A DNA stretch of 64,000 nt from Clostridium sp. MD294 (GCF_000364165.2 NZ_CP097810.1:2606130-2670129); one strand, 5' to 3'. Positions 38,339-47,274 are shown, numbered from the stretch's first letter. Notes: generated by a model from the sequence alone, not told the origin. Made by a program: numbers and translations.

Positions 38339-38571
38339 CTACCATCGAAAACTGGAGTGCATTCCTTTTCTATCTAAATACTCTTGTCTAGCTTTTTCCT
38401 TTTCTTCTTCTGTTGGAGCAGTCTTATATCTTGTATACAAATTTCGCTTGACTATGCTGTCATATTTTTCCTTTAGCATTTTATAATTTTTTCCTCATCA
38501 TTATGACATTTCAAAATATGGTATTTAATCAGTAATAGAAATAAATCCTCACTAATTTGTACTTGCTTCAT
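38339..38571 (-). pseudogene. Frameshifted copy of small element protein (cf. 27688-27921)
   Basis: It starts MKQVQISEDLFLLLIKYHILKCHNDEEKI as in the intact copy, then loses frame near 38485, where a T run is one base shorter than in the first module. Sequence downstream still encodes TAPTEEEKEKARQEYLDRKG in the shifted frame. Confidence 0.7.
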
Positions 38572-38597
38572 ATTTTACACCTCTATTTTTTAATTTT

Positions 38598-38892
38598 GTG
38601 ACGATATTTTATTTGTTAAATTTTAAAATATCGTCACGCTTTTTTTCAAACTCCACATTCAAAAAATGCTGTAAAATCAAGGTTTTCTTGCTGCCTTATT
38701 TTATATTTTTTGTATCTGTGACGATATTGACGATATTTTTTATATTTTCCCTGCTGTCTAAAATACCGTCACATCGTCACATTTATCATTTTTTTACCAC
38801 TTTTATGTCTTAAAAACCTTGTAAATTTAATGTTTTTAGCTATTTGATATTTTTCTTTTTATGTGACGATATTCAAACAAAATATCGTCACA
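38598..38892. repeat. TGTGACGATATTTT inverted repeats, second module
   Basis: Three sets: GTGACGATATTTT with AAAATATCGTCAC (38598-38637), a double-unit pair at about 38718-38780, and TGTGACGATATT with AATATCGTCACA (38862-38892). The last lies four bases past the RepA-like stop codon and may double as its terminator. Confidence 0.45.
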
Positions 38893-38896
38893 CTTT

Positions 38897-40012
38897 TTAT
38901 TTTTTTATCAATGTCAACTTGATTTGTCTGCCTGTCCTATTTCGGTTTGTTTCGTAATAAATGTTAAACTCCTCAAGCAATCGCTCTGCATTAACATTTA
39001 AACGTCTTGTCAAAGCGTTTGGTGATATTTCCTTTGGTAGCAGTGCAGCTAATTCTGAAGCAGTTCCAATCCAATCTGATTTATTTTTTATTACCATTTC
39101 GCCAACCATTTTTACAATTGGGTCAAGTGGTTCTTTACACAACTCTGTTTCCATTTTAATAAATTTCCACAGGCATTTTTCTCTATCAAACTCCAAATAA
39201 ATTTTTTGGTCTTGTTGGTCACGTCCAACAATATCAAGTATACCCTTGTTATCAATGCGTTTCGTCTTCTGAAGTATAAAGGCTCCATCGGCGGCACCCA
39301 GCAAACCATTCGTGCCAGAAATCATATCAAAACAATCCTCTGATTGCAATTTTCTGGTATGATGAACAATAAGCATACAAATGTTGTGTTTCTCGCTAAA
39401 CTGTTTCAATTTCATTACAATATCGTAGTCATTGGAGTAGTTATATCTTTCACCATTGATTTCTCTTACTTTTTGCAAAGTATCAATCATAATTAACTTT
39501 GTATCTGGATGCTCATTGATAAAATGAGTAAGCTGTTCTTCTAATCCTTCATTTAATGCTTTTGATTTTGTTGCAAAATGAAAATTAGGCGTACTTTCCA
39601 TACCAAACATTCTTGACAATCTTTTTTGTATTCTGCTGTAATCGTCCTCCAATGCTAAGTATAAAACACTTCCTTGACTGACTTGATAATTCCACAAAGG
39701 TAAACCCATACTGACATGATAGCCTAGTTGTGCCATCAAAAACGACTTTCCGATTTTTGGAGCACCTACAAAAAGGTATGTACCATTATAAATTAATTTA
39801 TCAACAACAGCAGCCTTTAGTGGATAAACTGTGTCATACAATTCTTCCATTGTAATCGTTTCCAACACCCCCTGTTCAAAATTTTTTAAATTTTCTGTGG
39901 CTTGTAAATTGCTTTTTTTCTGGCTTTCTGATATACTTTTGTTAGTGTACATTGATTGTCCTTTATCTGTGCCAACAGATGAAATAGGGACAATCTTTTT
40001 TTCTTTATTCAT
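38897..40012 (-). CDS. RepA-like hexameric AAA ATPase of second module
   Basis: A 371-residue protein of the RecA-fold RepA/AAA_25 type: Walker A VGAPKIGKSFLMAQ, LALEDDYSRIQKR, Walker B TKLIMIDTLQKVRE and a late VHHTRKLQSEDCFDMISGTNGLLGAAD. A C-terminal helix region (NALTRRLNVNAERLLEEFN) may bind DNA. Such proteins are replicative helicase-type ATPases of plasmids and integrative elements. It is full length, unlike the first module's copy. Its ATG overlaps the stop of the upstream mobilization-like gene. Confidence 0.85.
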   Translation of the reverse strand: MNKEKKIVPISSVGTDKGQSMYTNKSISESQKKSNLQATENLKNFEQGVLETITMEELYDTVYPLKAAVVDKLIYNGTYLFVGAPKIGKSFLMAQLGYHVSMGLPLWNYQVSQGSVLYLALEDDYSRIQKRLSRMFGMESTPNFHFATKSKALNEGLEEQLTHFINEHPDTKLIMIDTLQKVREINGERYNYSNDYDIVMKLKQFSEKHNICMLIVHHTRKLQSEDCFDMISGTNGLLGAADGAFILQKTKRIDNKGILDIVGRDQQDQKIYLEFDREKCLWKFIKMETELCKEPLDPIVKMVGEMVIKNKSDWIGTASELAALLPKEISPNALTRRLNVNAERLLEEFNIYYETNRNRTGRQIKLTLIKK

Positions 40013-40331
40013 TGTTTTTCCTCCTTCATATCCTTTAAAATTTGATTAATAAATTGAATTGTCGACAGTGCTACATCGTCAATTTCTTGCATAGTTGATA
40101 ATTTTTTAATTCTATACAAAGCTGCTCTATATGATTTTTTAGAGCCTTGTATACTCTTGTATTGCCTACTACTATAACATCTTTACAAAGTAATCTTTTG
40201 ATAATGTAATCTTGTTTTGTTAATCCAGATAGCGAAACTAGGTTATTCAATAATGTTATTTCTTCATTCGACATTCTGAATGAAACCGTTTTATTTCTCC
40301 ATCTTCCTTGTTTGTCTAAATTTTTATTCAA
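40009..40331 (-). pseudogene. Small mobilization-like (MobC/CopG-type) protein, frameshifted
   Basis: Begins MNKNLDKQGRWRNKTVSFRMSNEEITLLNNLVSLSGLTKQDYIIKRLL, a ribbon-helix-helix/MobC-like start. The frame ends at 40071 (KLTM), but adding one A to an A6 run near 40107 restores KLSTMQEIDDVALSTIQFINQILKDMKEEKQ up to the RepA start. The first module keeps only the last residues of this gene, fused to its integrase. Confidence 0.65.
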
Positions 40332-41037
40332 AGCGTTCTCCTCCTTCCAAATTTAATTTCTCTGCCATTTCTGTTTGCTTATTGGGAAACAGATGTGCAT
40401 AACGATATGTGATGTCAATACTTTCATGTCCCACTCTGTCAGCTATGGCAAGTGCTGAAAATCCCATTTCTATCAAAAGCGAAATTGCAGAATGTCGCAA
40501 ATCGTGTATTCGTATCCTTTTTACATTAGCGATTTGAGAACCTCTGTCCATTTCATGATGTAAATATGATTTTGTAACTGGAAATAATCTTTCATTCTCT
40601 TTTATTTCATACAGCATACTAATGTATTCTTACACCTCATCACAAAGAAACTGAGGCATTTTTATCGTTTTCAAATAAGTCGGAGAATACTTTTCTTCCC
40701 TCATTAACTTATTTTGCCAAGCAATCACATCTTTCTCTTCAATCTCTGCAATTTTTCTATCACCAAAATAAGGTAATATTTTTGTACGAATGATATGACT
40801 TTTGTATTCCCAAGTATTTTCTTTTAGCCTTTTTTTCTTGTCCTGTTCGTAAATTTCAAAAAAACTTGCAAAAGTCATATCTAGCTTCGTTTGCTGCTTT
40901 AACATGATTTCTCTTTCCCACGCTTGAGCTTCTTTTTTTGTTGCAAAACCTCGTTTTTGTGTCTGTTTCTTCTCTCCTTTCCAATTCGTATAACGATAAA
41001 TTACCCTCCATTTGTCACCATCTTTATAAACAGCCAT
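40324..41037 (-). pseudogene. Tyrosine integrase with internal deletion and a nonsense codon
   Basis: The ATG at 41037 (MAVYKDGDKWRVIYRYTNWKGEKKQ) opens an AP2-like arm domain and core-binding domain. At YLKTI the sequence jumps in frame to KMPQFLCDEV, removing about 130 residues including the first catalytic Arg. A TAA at 40630-40632 then interrupts the frame where relatives have Gln. The same frame continues with IRIHDLRHSAISLL (HxxR), GHESIDIT and RYAHL (Tyr). Both lesions make it inactive. The first module lost the opposite half of its integrase. Confidence 0.8.
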
Positions 41038-41066
41038 GTTGTCAACTCCTTTCGCTTTACATTTAA

Positions 41067-41249
41067 CTACTGCTCTGTATAACAAACTTTTTTATAAAAA
41101 TAGTTTGCGTTTACTCTACCTGAAAATGTTAAATAGCCTAGTTTATTTAATTCTTCATCTAATTGCTTTACAATTTTATAAGCATAGGACTTCGATACTT
41201 TTAATTCTTTTGCCACTTCATCGACCGTCATAAAGTTTCTATTTTCCAT
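41067..41249 (-). CDS. Excisionase-like HTH protein of second module
   Basis: A 60-residue protein: FMTVDEVAKELKVSKSYAYKIVKQLDEELNKLGY is an excisionase-type helix-turn-helix, homologous to 29450-29659. AGGAGGAGAAAAT precedes its ATG. It diverges from the XRE repressor. Confidence 0.7.
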   Translation of the reverse strand: MENRNFMTVDEVAKELKVSKSYAYKIVKQLDEELNKLGYLTFSGRVNANYFYKKVCYTEQ

Positions 41250-41436
41250 ATTTTCTCCTCCTTATCTATTAAATAAAATAGTTTAGTTTAGTATATTATT
41301 TATATTACTAAATATTTTTAGTTAAGTCAATGGATTAGAGAAAATATATTAACTTTTTTTATTTAATTTTTATTGCTATTTCATTTTTCTTGTGCTATAC
41401 TAAAAATAGTATATTTTATTTTGGAGGGTTTTTATT
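41250..41436. promoter_or_regulatory. Divergent promoter/operator region of second module
   Basis: TAGTTTAGTTTAGTATA (41279-41295) and TTACTAAATA...TTTTAGTTAA form repeated, roughly palindromic TTTAGT units suitable for repressor binding. A promoter-like TGCTATACT (near 41393) precedes the repressor with TTGGAGGG as its ribosome site. Confidence 0.4.
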
Positions 41437-41952
41437 ATGGCAATCGGCAAACGTATCAAATTTTTCCGTAAGAAAAAAGAATTAACACAAAAACAACTTG
41501 GCAGAACGCTCGGCTTTCTTGGCAAAACTTCTGATGTTCGTATGGCACAGTATGAAGCAGAAGCACGAATACCCAAACAAGAGCTTGTAAAAAAGATAGC
41601 TGATATATTTGATGTTAGTCCTAATGCTCTTACTGTTCCAAATATAGACAACTATACAGGACTTCTACATACTTTTTTTGCTTTAGAAGATTTATATGGT
41701 TTAAAAATCACTACTATAAACGATGAAATTTGCCTACACTTAGATAAATCTGACCTTTCCCTATTACAGATGTTTCAAGCGTGGCAAGAGCAATCTGAAA
41801 AATTAGAACAAGGCGAAATTACAAAAGAGCAGTACGACCAATGGAGATACAATTACCCTAAATTTGACACCTCCAATCATTGGGCAAAAGTTCCATCGCA
41901 GGCAATCAATGATATTTTTACAACAGAATTGGATAACAAAAGTAATGAGTAA
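41437..41952 (+). CDS. XRE-family repressor of second module
   Basis: A 171-residue protein with an N-terminal helix-turn-helix (MAIGKRIKFFRKKKELTQKQLGRTLGFLGKTSDVRMAQYEAEAR). The C-terminal part LEQGEITKEQYDQWRYNYP matches the first-module repressor. Likely controls the divergent excisionase-integrase transcript. Confidence 0.8.
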   Translation: MAIGKRIKFFRKKKELTQKQLGRTLGFLGKTSDVRMAQYEAEARIPKQELVKKIADIFDVSPNALTVPNIDNYTGLLHTFFALEDLYGLKITTINDEICLHLDKSDLSLLQMFQAWQEQSEKLEQGEITKEQYDQWRYNYPKFDTSNHWAKVPSQAINDIFTTELDNKSNE

Positions 41953-41960
41953 GAAAATAA

Positions 41961-42010
41961 AAAAACCTTACTGACTTCCAATTCTTTTTGAAAATCAGTA
42001 AGGTTTTTAT
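41961..42010 (+). terminator. Intrinsic terminator after second-module repressor
   Basis: AAAAACCTTACTGA pairs with TCAGTAAGGTTTTT, with T-rich bases following. Two GTTGCCA units follow at 42050-42070, as in the first module. Confidence 0.85.
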
Positions 42011-42150
42011 GAATTTGAAATAAATTATTATGTGGGTAATTCAGAAAATGTTGCCATTTCGTTGCCAATCACTAAACAAAATTGCTTGCAATCTGTATAA
42101 ACACTGGGCTTGTTCTCATTGGCTCATCCTTCTCACTCAATGATTTCTGC

Positions 42151-42576
42151 TTAATAAGAATCTGTTTCAGATATTGTAATTGTCTCAGAACCATTTCTTG
42201 TGCTAACAGTTCCATTAAATATCAACTCATAACTTCCCCTGCCAGAAGCAGTTAATGTACCAGAGGTATCAACCTTGTTACTATTTTCTGAAATTCTTTT
42301 TGAGGATACATATTCACCATTTTTATATAATGTCAATGTACCAGAAATTTTGGTAATGCTATCTCCTTGTATATATATGCTATATTTAGCTCCAGAACTA
42401 CTAACATTAAGACTAAGTTCAGCAGAAGTAATATACTTGTAACGTGGCATAACAGATTGTTCTGTTATTGTTGCTTCATAAAAATTATCTTGTGCAAATA
42501 CCTGTATTCCACTCAAAGAACATATTGAAATGCTTGCTAAAGTTGTAGAGATGAATAATCTCTTTATACTATTCAT
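42151..42576 (-). CDS. Secreted protein of unknown function (141 aa)
   Basis: The ATG at 42576 follows AAAGGAGAGA. The signal peptide is MNSIKRLFISTTLASISICSLSGIQVFA. The mature 110 residues look like one beta sandwich (SAELSLNVSSSGAKYSIYIQG ... TLTLYKNGEYVSSKRI ... GSYELIFNGTVSTRNGSETI). It lies downstream of the ECF sigma and anti-sigma pair on the same strand and is probably in their regulon. Family not recognised. Confidence 0.65.
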   Translation of the reverse strand: MNSIKRLFISTTLASISICSLSGIQVFAQDNFYEATITEQSVMPRYKYITSAELSLNVSSSGAKYSIYIQGDSITKISGTLTLYKNGEYVSSKRISENSNKVDTSGTLTASGRGSYELIFNGTVSTRNGSETITISETDSY

Positions 42577-42631
42577 CAAAATCTCTCCTTTACTTTAAAA
42601 AATAGATATTGTTTTACATGAATACAATAGT

Positions 42632-43315
42632 TTATTTAATATTTTCTTTTATTCTATATAATTCATCTTTTTCTAAATATCCTTGTATTCTATAACAACC
42701 TGTATCTTCATACCATAATAATATATTTGGAAAATTTTCTTCTTGAGATAAAAAGAAATATTCTGTATTGTTATTATAAGAAGTAATAACATAATGTTCC
42801 TTATCAATTTGAATATTTGGAGATTGAAAAAGGTATCGTATCCTAATTTCTTTTCCTTGCTCATTTTGATATATGATAGAAGTTCTAAAATCATCAGTAT
42901 TATTTTCTATTTCCACATAACCTTCTGGTATATAACCTACTGTAATTTTTTTAGGAGATTCTGAAAAAGAATTGAAATCAAAGCCAACATATTTGTCACA
43001 AAATTCTACTATTACTTGATAACAAGCTGCTCTCACTTTATCAGATTGCAAAAGCAAACCAAAAATTCCAGAAACTATTATCAAAAACATGACTGCTACT
43101 TTTTTAGAGTAGTTAGTCCACTTTTTTATTGTTTGCTTTTTTATGATTTTGTGATATGTTTTTATAACTCTATCATCATATGATTTAGGGACTTCTATTT
43201 CTTTTACTATTGTTTCGTCATCTATCCATTCGTTCATTTCTTCTAATGCGTTTTCGATGACAGCAGCCTTGAGCAAAGACTCAAACAATTCGTCCTGTAA
43301 TTCTTTTTTATACAT
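42632..43315 (-). CDS. DUF4367-like membrane anti-sigma protein
   Basis: A 227-residue protein. An N-terminal cytoplasmic part of about 65 residues holds the sigma-binding region (LQDELFESLLKAAVIENALEEMNEWI). One membrane helix follows (VAVMFLIIVSGIFGLLLQ, about 72-89). The outer domain has VGYIPEGYVEIENN, a DUF4367 hallmark. Its start overlaps the end of the sigma gene, the usual coupling of an anti-sigma factor to its sigma. Confidence 0.75.
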   Translation of the reverse strand: MYKKELQDELFESLLKAAVIENALEEMNEWIDDETIVKEIEVPKSYDDRVIKTYHKIIKKQTIKKWTNYSKKVAVMFLIIVSGIFGLLLQSDKVRAACYQVIVEFCDKYVGFDFNSFSESPKKITVGYIPEGYVEIENNTDDFRTSIIYQNEQGKEIRIRYLFQSPNIQIDKEHYVITSYNNNTEYFFLSQEENFPNILLWYEDTGCYRIQGYLEKDELYRIKENIK

Positions 43316-43832
43316 CTTTTTCTCCTAATTTTGAGCGTAATAAATTCTTAGCACGATATAAGCGGATTTGCACATTTTTCTTTGTAATACCTAACAGTTC
43401 TGCAATTTCATTATCTGTAAAACCGATGATATATTTTAATTCTAACACAGTCTTATATTTTTCATCTAACATATGGATTTGCTGTTTCAATTTTTCCATT
43501 GCTTCTTTTACGACAATTTCATCTAATATATCTTTTTCTTGAACTTGTTCTTCTAAAGACACTTCTTTGATATGATTCTGCTTTTTTAAATGATTGATAG
43601 TATAGTGTCTTGTAATTGTGATGATAAAATTTTTGGTTTCTTTTTCCTGTTCCATATTAATATTGTCTAAATGATTTGCAATCACAATAAAAACATCATG
43701 AAATAAGTCTTCTGCTAAAAAATCATCACAAATAAAACGCTTTATGGTATACATTACATACTTTTTATATTTTTCGTAAATCAATTCAAATTTGCATTTT
43801 TCCTGCTCTGTATCAAAAATAAGTATTAACAT
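43308..43832 (-). CDS. ECF-type RNA polymerase sigma factor
   Basis: A 174-residue sigma-70 family protein. Region 2 includes FICDDFLAEDLFHDVFIVIANHL. Region 4 includes LDEKYKTVLELKYIIGFTDNEIAELLGITKKNVQIRLYRAKNLL. The start is an ATG at 43832. The overlapping downstream gene is its likely anti-sigma partner. Confidence 0.85.
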   Translation of the reverse strand: MLILIFDTEQEKCKFELIYEKYKKYVMYTIKRFICDDFLAEDLFHDVFIVIANHLDNINMEQEKETKNFIITITRHYTINHLKKQNHIKEVSLEEQVQEKDILDEIVVKEAMEKLKQQIHMLDEKYKTVLELKYIIGFTDNEIAELLGITKKNVQIRLYRAKNLLRSKLGEKDV

Positions 43833-43856
43833 ATCTTTTCCCCAATAAGTAACCTG

Positions 43857-44213
43857 TTATGATTCTATTATATTACTATTTTTCTGGTTGTCTAGTTCAA
43901 TATCTAACATAGATTCCATTATTCTGAAAAGTACTTGTTGTCTATTTGGAGAAAGTTGTATTAATTTATTATTGATATAGCACAAATTTGCCGTTAAATT
44001 GCTATTTACACTGTTTCCAACTAACATGTCAAGAGAAATATCAAGTGCATTTGCTATATCTATTAATGTACTCAAACTTGGAAATTTTATGCCACGTTCA
44101 ATATAAGATATAAATATAGAGCTTTTGTTTATTTGTATTGCAAGTTTTTCTTGTGTATATCCAGTTTTTTTTCTATATTTTTTAATCTGTTTTCCGAGTG
44201 CTTTTTCATCCAT
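43857..44213 (-). CDS. XRE-family transcriptional regulator
   Basis: A 118-residue protein with LGKQIKKYRKKTGYTQEKLAIQINKSSIFISYIERGIKFPSLSTLIDIANALDISLDML, a standard helix-turn-helix, and a short helical tail (LSPNRQQVLFRIMESMLDIEL). The 44214-44336 gap has repeated AGTATTA/TAATACT-like units (near 44270-44300), likely operators. Confidence 0.8.
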   Translation of the reverse strand: MDEKALGKQIKKYRKKTGYTQEKLAIQINKSSIFISYIERGIKFPSLSTLIDIANALDISLDMLVGNSVNSNLTANLCYINNKLIQLSPNRQQVLFRIMESMLDIELDNQKNSNIIES

Positions 44214-44336
44214 TCAATACTATCTCCATTTAATTTTATACTATTACGAAATATATTCTGTATAAAAAGTATACTAAAAGTATTACTTTTAATACAGTGA
44301 ATATAAGTGTTATATATAAAACTAATAGTATTAAAA

Positions 44337-44846
44337 TTAAGAGAAATTTTGTATTGTATCGTAAAAAATACATCTTTTTATTTTATTAATATACTGTCTG
44401 GAATATCCTAATTCAACTGCAATTTCTGTATCTGTATATCCAAGCATCGCCTTATAAAATACAATATATTCTAGCCTCCTTTTATTTTTTAAATATTGTT
44501 TTATATCTATTTGAAATAAGCAGTTTTCTATTTGAGATTCCAAAGGATTAAAAAAATATATGTTATCTATTTTTGATTTTTCATGCTTCAATTTTTTACT
44601 TTTGTCATAAAGGCTGTAAAATTTATGTAAAATAGATTTTTTGATATACAAAAGACAAGAATATTCATTTTTTATTTGTTTTATATGAAGAATTGCTTCA
44701 TATAAAGTTAATGTTAATTCTTGAAAACTGTCCTCATACTCTAAATCATACAATTTTTTAGAATAACAATGAAGTAATGGTTTGAATTTTATTACAATTT
44801 CTTCAAAATACTTTTGTTGTTTCGTTTCTAAATAGAATTGTATCAA
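44337..44846 (-). CDS. TcdR/UviA-like RNA polymerase sigma factor, intact
   Basis: A 169-residue protein with sigma region 2 (YFEEIVIKFKPLLHCYSKKLYDLEYEDSFQELTLTLYEAILHI) and region 4 (RRLEYIVFYKAMLGYTDTEIAVELGYSRQYINKIKR). Size, region spacing and the LxYEDxxxxL segment match the broken gene at 6285-6831 and clostridial toxin/bacteriocin sigma factors. The start is not a plain ATG: TTG at 44844-44846 is annotated, but an in-frame ATA 15 bases upstream sits seven bases after GGAGGG. The ribosome site lies in a hairpin. It may supply the sigma activity lost at 6285. Confidence 0.6.
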   Translation of the reverse strand: MIQFYLETKQQKYFEEIVIKFKPLLHCYSKKLYDLEYEDSFQELTLTLYEAILHIKQIKNEYSCLLYIKKSILHKFYSLYDKSKKLKHEKSKIDNIYFFNPLESQIENCLFQIDIKQYLKNKRRLEYIVFYKAMLGYTDTEIAVELGYSRQYINKIKRCIFYDTIQNFS

Positions 44847-44866
44847 TAAATTTACCTTTATGAATT

Positions 44867-44888
44867 ATCCCTCCTGTTTTAGAGGGAT
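44867..44888 (-). promoter_or_regulatory. Hairpin covering the sigma gene's ribosome site
   Basis: On the minus strand, ATCCCTC pairs with GAGGGAT across an 8-base loop, and the right arm contains the AGGAGGG ribosome site. Folding would block initiation of the downstream sigma gene. Confidence 0.45.
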
Positions 44889-44993
44889 AATGAAATTACT
44901 TAGGAGGAATATTACCATTAGTATCAATTACTATTTTAACACATACTATATGTTTTATTAAGTGACAAAACAATGACATTTTAGTGCCATTTT

Positions 44994-45024
44994 GTAGTAA
45001 AATGTTGATTTTTTTTTTGTTTAT
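44994..45024 (+). promoter_or_regulatory. Class B-like promoter of gene 45073
   Basis: TTTTGTAGTA (GTAGTA 44994-44999), then a T-rich 19-base spacer and GTTTATATA (from 45019). The spacer is two bases longer than in the other class B sites. Confidence 0.4.
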
Positions 45025-45072
45025 ATAATAAAAGAATATTGGGATAAATGAAAAAACAAAGGAGGAAATTGT

Positions 45073-45438
45073 ATGACAAAAACAGATGTTAAGGAAATGT
45101 TAGTATCTTATAAACAACTGTCAGCAAAAGTGGAAATATGGAAAGAATGTTTAATTCTTTATGACAATTTAGAGATAAAATTGGAGTGCCAAAAAGCAGC
45201 ACTTCAATTAAAAATCATCAATCAATGTTTGAATTTATTGAAAGAGCCACACAAATTTGTATTAGAAATACATCTTATCAATCAGTGCATATGGAGTGAA
45301 ACAATAGAATTATTTGAACAGAAATGGGGAGTGCTAAATGGTCGTTCAGAACGAACATTAAAACGTATGCAGTCAGAAGCAATACAGGAAATGCTGAATT
45401 TTATTGAAACATCGAAATTGGAAAATTATCTTTCATAA
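45073..45438 (+). CDS. Small regulator-like protein (121 aa)
   Basis: AGGAGG precedes the ATG. The helical protein contains INQCLNLLKEPHKFVLEIHLINQCIWSETIELFEQKWGVLNGRSERTLKRMQSEAIQEML. The final part looks like a sigma region 4/ArpU-type helix-turn-helix. I do not recognise a precise family. It lies next to a divergent sigma gene and has a class B-like promoter, suggesting a regulatory role. Confidence 0.5.
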   Translation: MTKTDVKEMLVSYKQLSAKVEIWKECLILYDNLEIKLECQKAALQLKIINQCLNLLKEPHKFVLEIHLINQCIWSETIELFEQKWGVLNGRSERTLKRMQSEAIQEMLNFIETSKLENYLS

Positions 45439-45671
45439 ATCATTTATTTTCCTTGAAACAAATTACTTACGATAAAACTTAAAAATGTACAAGCATATTC
45501 CATTCATTCTTTTTCAAATGATAACTGTTTGTAGTTAAAAATATTTTCTTGTTGAATGAATGGTCAAGTTTATTTACATAATATCATTAAAGACCACTTC
45601 CAAATGCTGTGTGATTTTCACACAAAAGGGATGGAGGTCTTGCTAATATTGATTAAAATACTTTTTGTTGT

Positions 45672-45714
45672 AAAGGTACAAGCAGAAATCATATTCTGTT
45701 TGTGCCTTTTTTTG
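45672..45714 (+). terminator. Intrinsic terminator
   Basis: AAAGGTACAAGCAGAA pairs with TTCTGTTTGTGCCTTT, followed by T-rich bases. It ends the 45439-45671 gap, which has no convincing gene. Confidence 0.75.
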
Positions 45715-45788
45715 TCTGAAAAAAAGTGTCGTTCTCCACCTATCCAAATTTGAGTTCAGAAAAAATTCAAAATTTGGAGGGTAAGAGA

Positions 45789-46178
45789 ATGAAAATTGAA
45801 ATCAAAGACGGCAACGGAAAAATGATTACTGTTGAAGTATCCGAAGAAGTATATGAAGTGCTACAGGAAGAAAACAAGGAACAAGAACATCAAAGATACG
45901 AAAGAAGAAAACATATTGATGCGAGAGAGTTGAACGACTACATAGTACATCAGAAAAGAGTGGCTGAAAATTTGGAGGACTACTGCATCAATAGAGAACA
46001 GTTAAAGGAAATCCAAAAAATTGTAAGCACTTGCACAAAAACACAACAAAGGAGATTTTACTTAAACCGTATTTGTGGTTATAGCTATACGGAAATTGCA
46101 AAAATGGAAAAGTGCGGAGTTAGCCGTGTTATCAATTCCGTTGTAAGCGTTGAAAAAAAGTTAAAAAAATTTTTTTAA
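45789..46178 (+). CDS. Sigma-70-like regulator of an ICE (129 aa)
   Basis: The ATG at 45789 follows TTGGAGGG. The C-terminal part RFYLNRICGYSYTEIAKMEKCGVSRVINSVVSVEKKLKKFF is a sigma region 4-type helix-turn-helix. The N terminus (MKIEIKDGNGKMITVEVSEEVYEVLQEE) is typical of the sigma-like proteins encoded near the recombinase end of clostridial ICEs. DUF6870 and a recombinase follow, as in such elements. Confidence 0.75.
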   Translation: MKIEIKDGNGKMITVEVSEEVYEVLQEENKEQEHQRYERRKHIDARELNDYIVHQKRVAENLEDYCINREQLKEIQKIVSTCTKTQQRRFYLNRICGYSYTEIAKMEKCGVSRVINSVVSVEKKLKKFF

Positions 46179-46697
46179 AATGGGGGTAAAAAAAGGCGAG
46201 AAGTTACCTATATAGTAAGAGGGTTTCAAGTGATACCTTTTTACTGTACCTTGACAAAAAATAGGGAACTATTTATATCAGTATACAAATGATTTCTAAA
46301 TATTATGAAGAATTGCCAAGATGATACAAAAAAGTATTGGAGCGATTTCATAAATTTTAGAAAGTCACTGTTATGTACCTTACATACTAAATGAGGGATA
46401 CTGCGAATATCGTGTGCAGATTTGTCAACTGCGTTATATACGTATCGGTGGTATTTGTGACAGCTTTTAGAAGCAGTTTGTATATTCCGTACTGGGGAAT
46501 GAGCCAGCAATATAATCCTGTTATATTAGAATACAGTACAAAAGAAAAGATTTTTAAAATACATTAAAATATATTTCTGTCAGACTGCATTATTGTAGTC
46601 TGATAGAAATTTTAATATAAAAGACAGAACATTTTAAAAAAAGTGTTTTGTCTTTTGTTTTAAAGAAAGATAAAAATAATAGAGGAGCGATTTTATT
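46179..46697. other. Intergenic region with two hairpins
   Basis: No supported gene. ATTTCTGTCAGACT pairs with AGTCTGATAGAAAT (about 46571-46609). AAAAGACAGAACA pairs with TGTTTTGTCTTTT (about 46619-46656). Both look like terminators. Confidence 0.5.
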
Positions 46698-46913
46698 ATG
46701 AAAAATAAACAAAAAGTAATTGATAGAGATAAATTAGTCGATATTAGAGATGTTATCATCAATACAGATTTACCAAAAGAAGAAAGAATAAAAGATTATG
46801 TTAGACAAATCAAAAATCCTTATTGTTTTAAATGTGGGAAATACGTTGTACTATCCAAATTTTCAGAGAATGGTTTGTCATTGGAGGATTGTTTAAAGGG
46901 AATATTATTGTAA
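46698..46913 (+). CDS. DUF6870-like small ICE protein
   Basis: A 71-residue protein after GAGGAGCG. DRDKLVDIRDVIINTDLPKEERIKDYVRQIKNPYCFKCGKYVV matches a small conserved family encoded just before the serine recombinase in clostridial ICEs. CFKCGKY looks like half of a metal site. Function unknown. Confidence 0.7.
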   Translation: MKNKQKVIDRDKLVDIRDVIINTDLPKEERIKDYVRQIKNPYCFKCGKYVVLSKFSENGLSLEDCLKGILL

Positions 46914-47048
46914 TCCATTTTGTAGTAGACTTCTTGTAAAAAGTGTGATATACTAACATTGGAAAAAGGTATAAATAGAATAAAGGTAAATGGTATCACT
47001 CTTGAATTTACGGGAGAAGTCTGTAAATTTTTAAGGAGTGATTTTTTT

Positions 47049-47237
47049 ATGTCAAAATATAAAGCAATCAGTTATACAAGACTTTCTTACACCAATGAAA
47101 AAGATAATGAAAGTAACAGCATTTCCAATCAAAAAATGTTAATTAGAGATTTTGTAAAAAAACATTCAGATATTGAAATTGTTTCTGAAAAAGTGGATGA
47201 TGGTTATACAGGTGTTTTATTTGCTAGGGTTAGATAA
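47049..47237 (+). pseudogene. Large serine recombinase, N-terminal fragment
   Basis: MSKYKAISYTRLSYTNEKDNESNSISNQKMLIRDFVKKH carries the catalytic Ser (TRLS) and the SISNQK segment of large serine recombinases. At VDDGYTGV the gene breaks off and six unrelated codons end in a stop. The next sequence is the hairpin end of the GC-rich element, so that element's arrival probably cut the gene. No matching C-terminal half was found beyond 60 kb. Confidence 0.75.
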
Positions 47238-47274
47238 CGATACCATTTTGATGTACGGTATCAACATCTAGCCC
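47227..47274. other. Hairpin at left end of GC-rich element
   Basis: GGGTTAGAT and GATACC pair with GGTATC and ATCTAGCCC across a 12-base loop. It lies between the broken recombinase and the 3' end of the TnpX-like gene, so it could be the element's terminus or the TnpX-like gene's terminator. Confidence 0.5.

Noticed and set aside
46241..46510. 89-residue minus-strand frame
   Set aside because: No ribosome site or recognisable family; the region is better read as an intergenic stretch with terminators.
46921..46950. Possible further class B promoter (GTAGTA, 17 bases, GTGATAT)
   Set aside because: The -10 does not match GTTTAT and a standard TATACT is nearby, so it was left out of the set.
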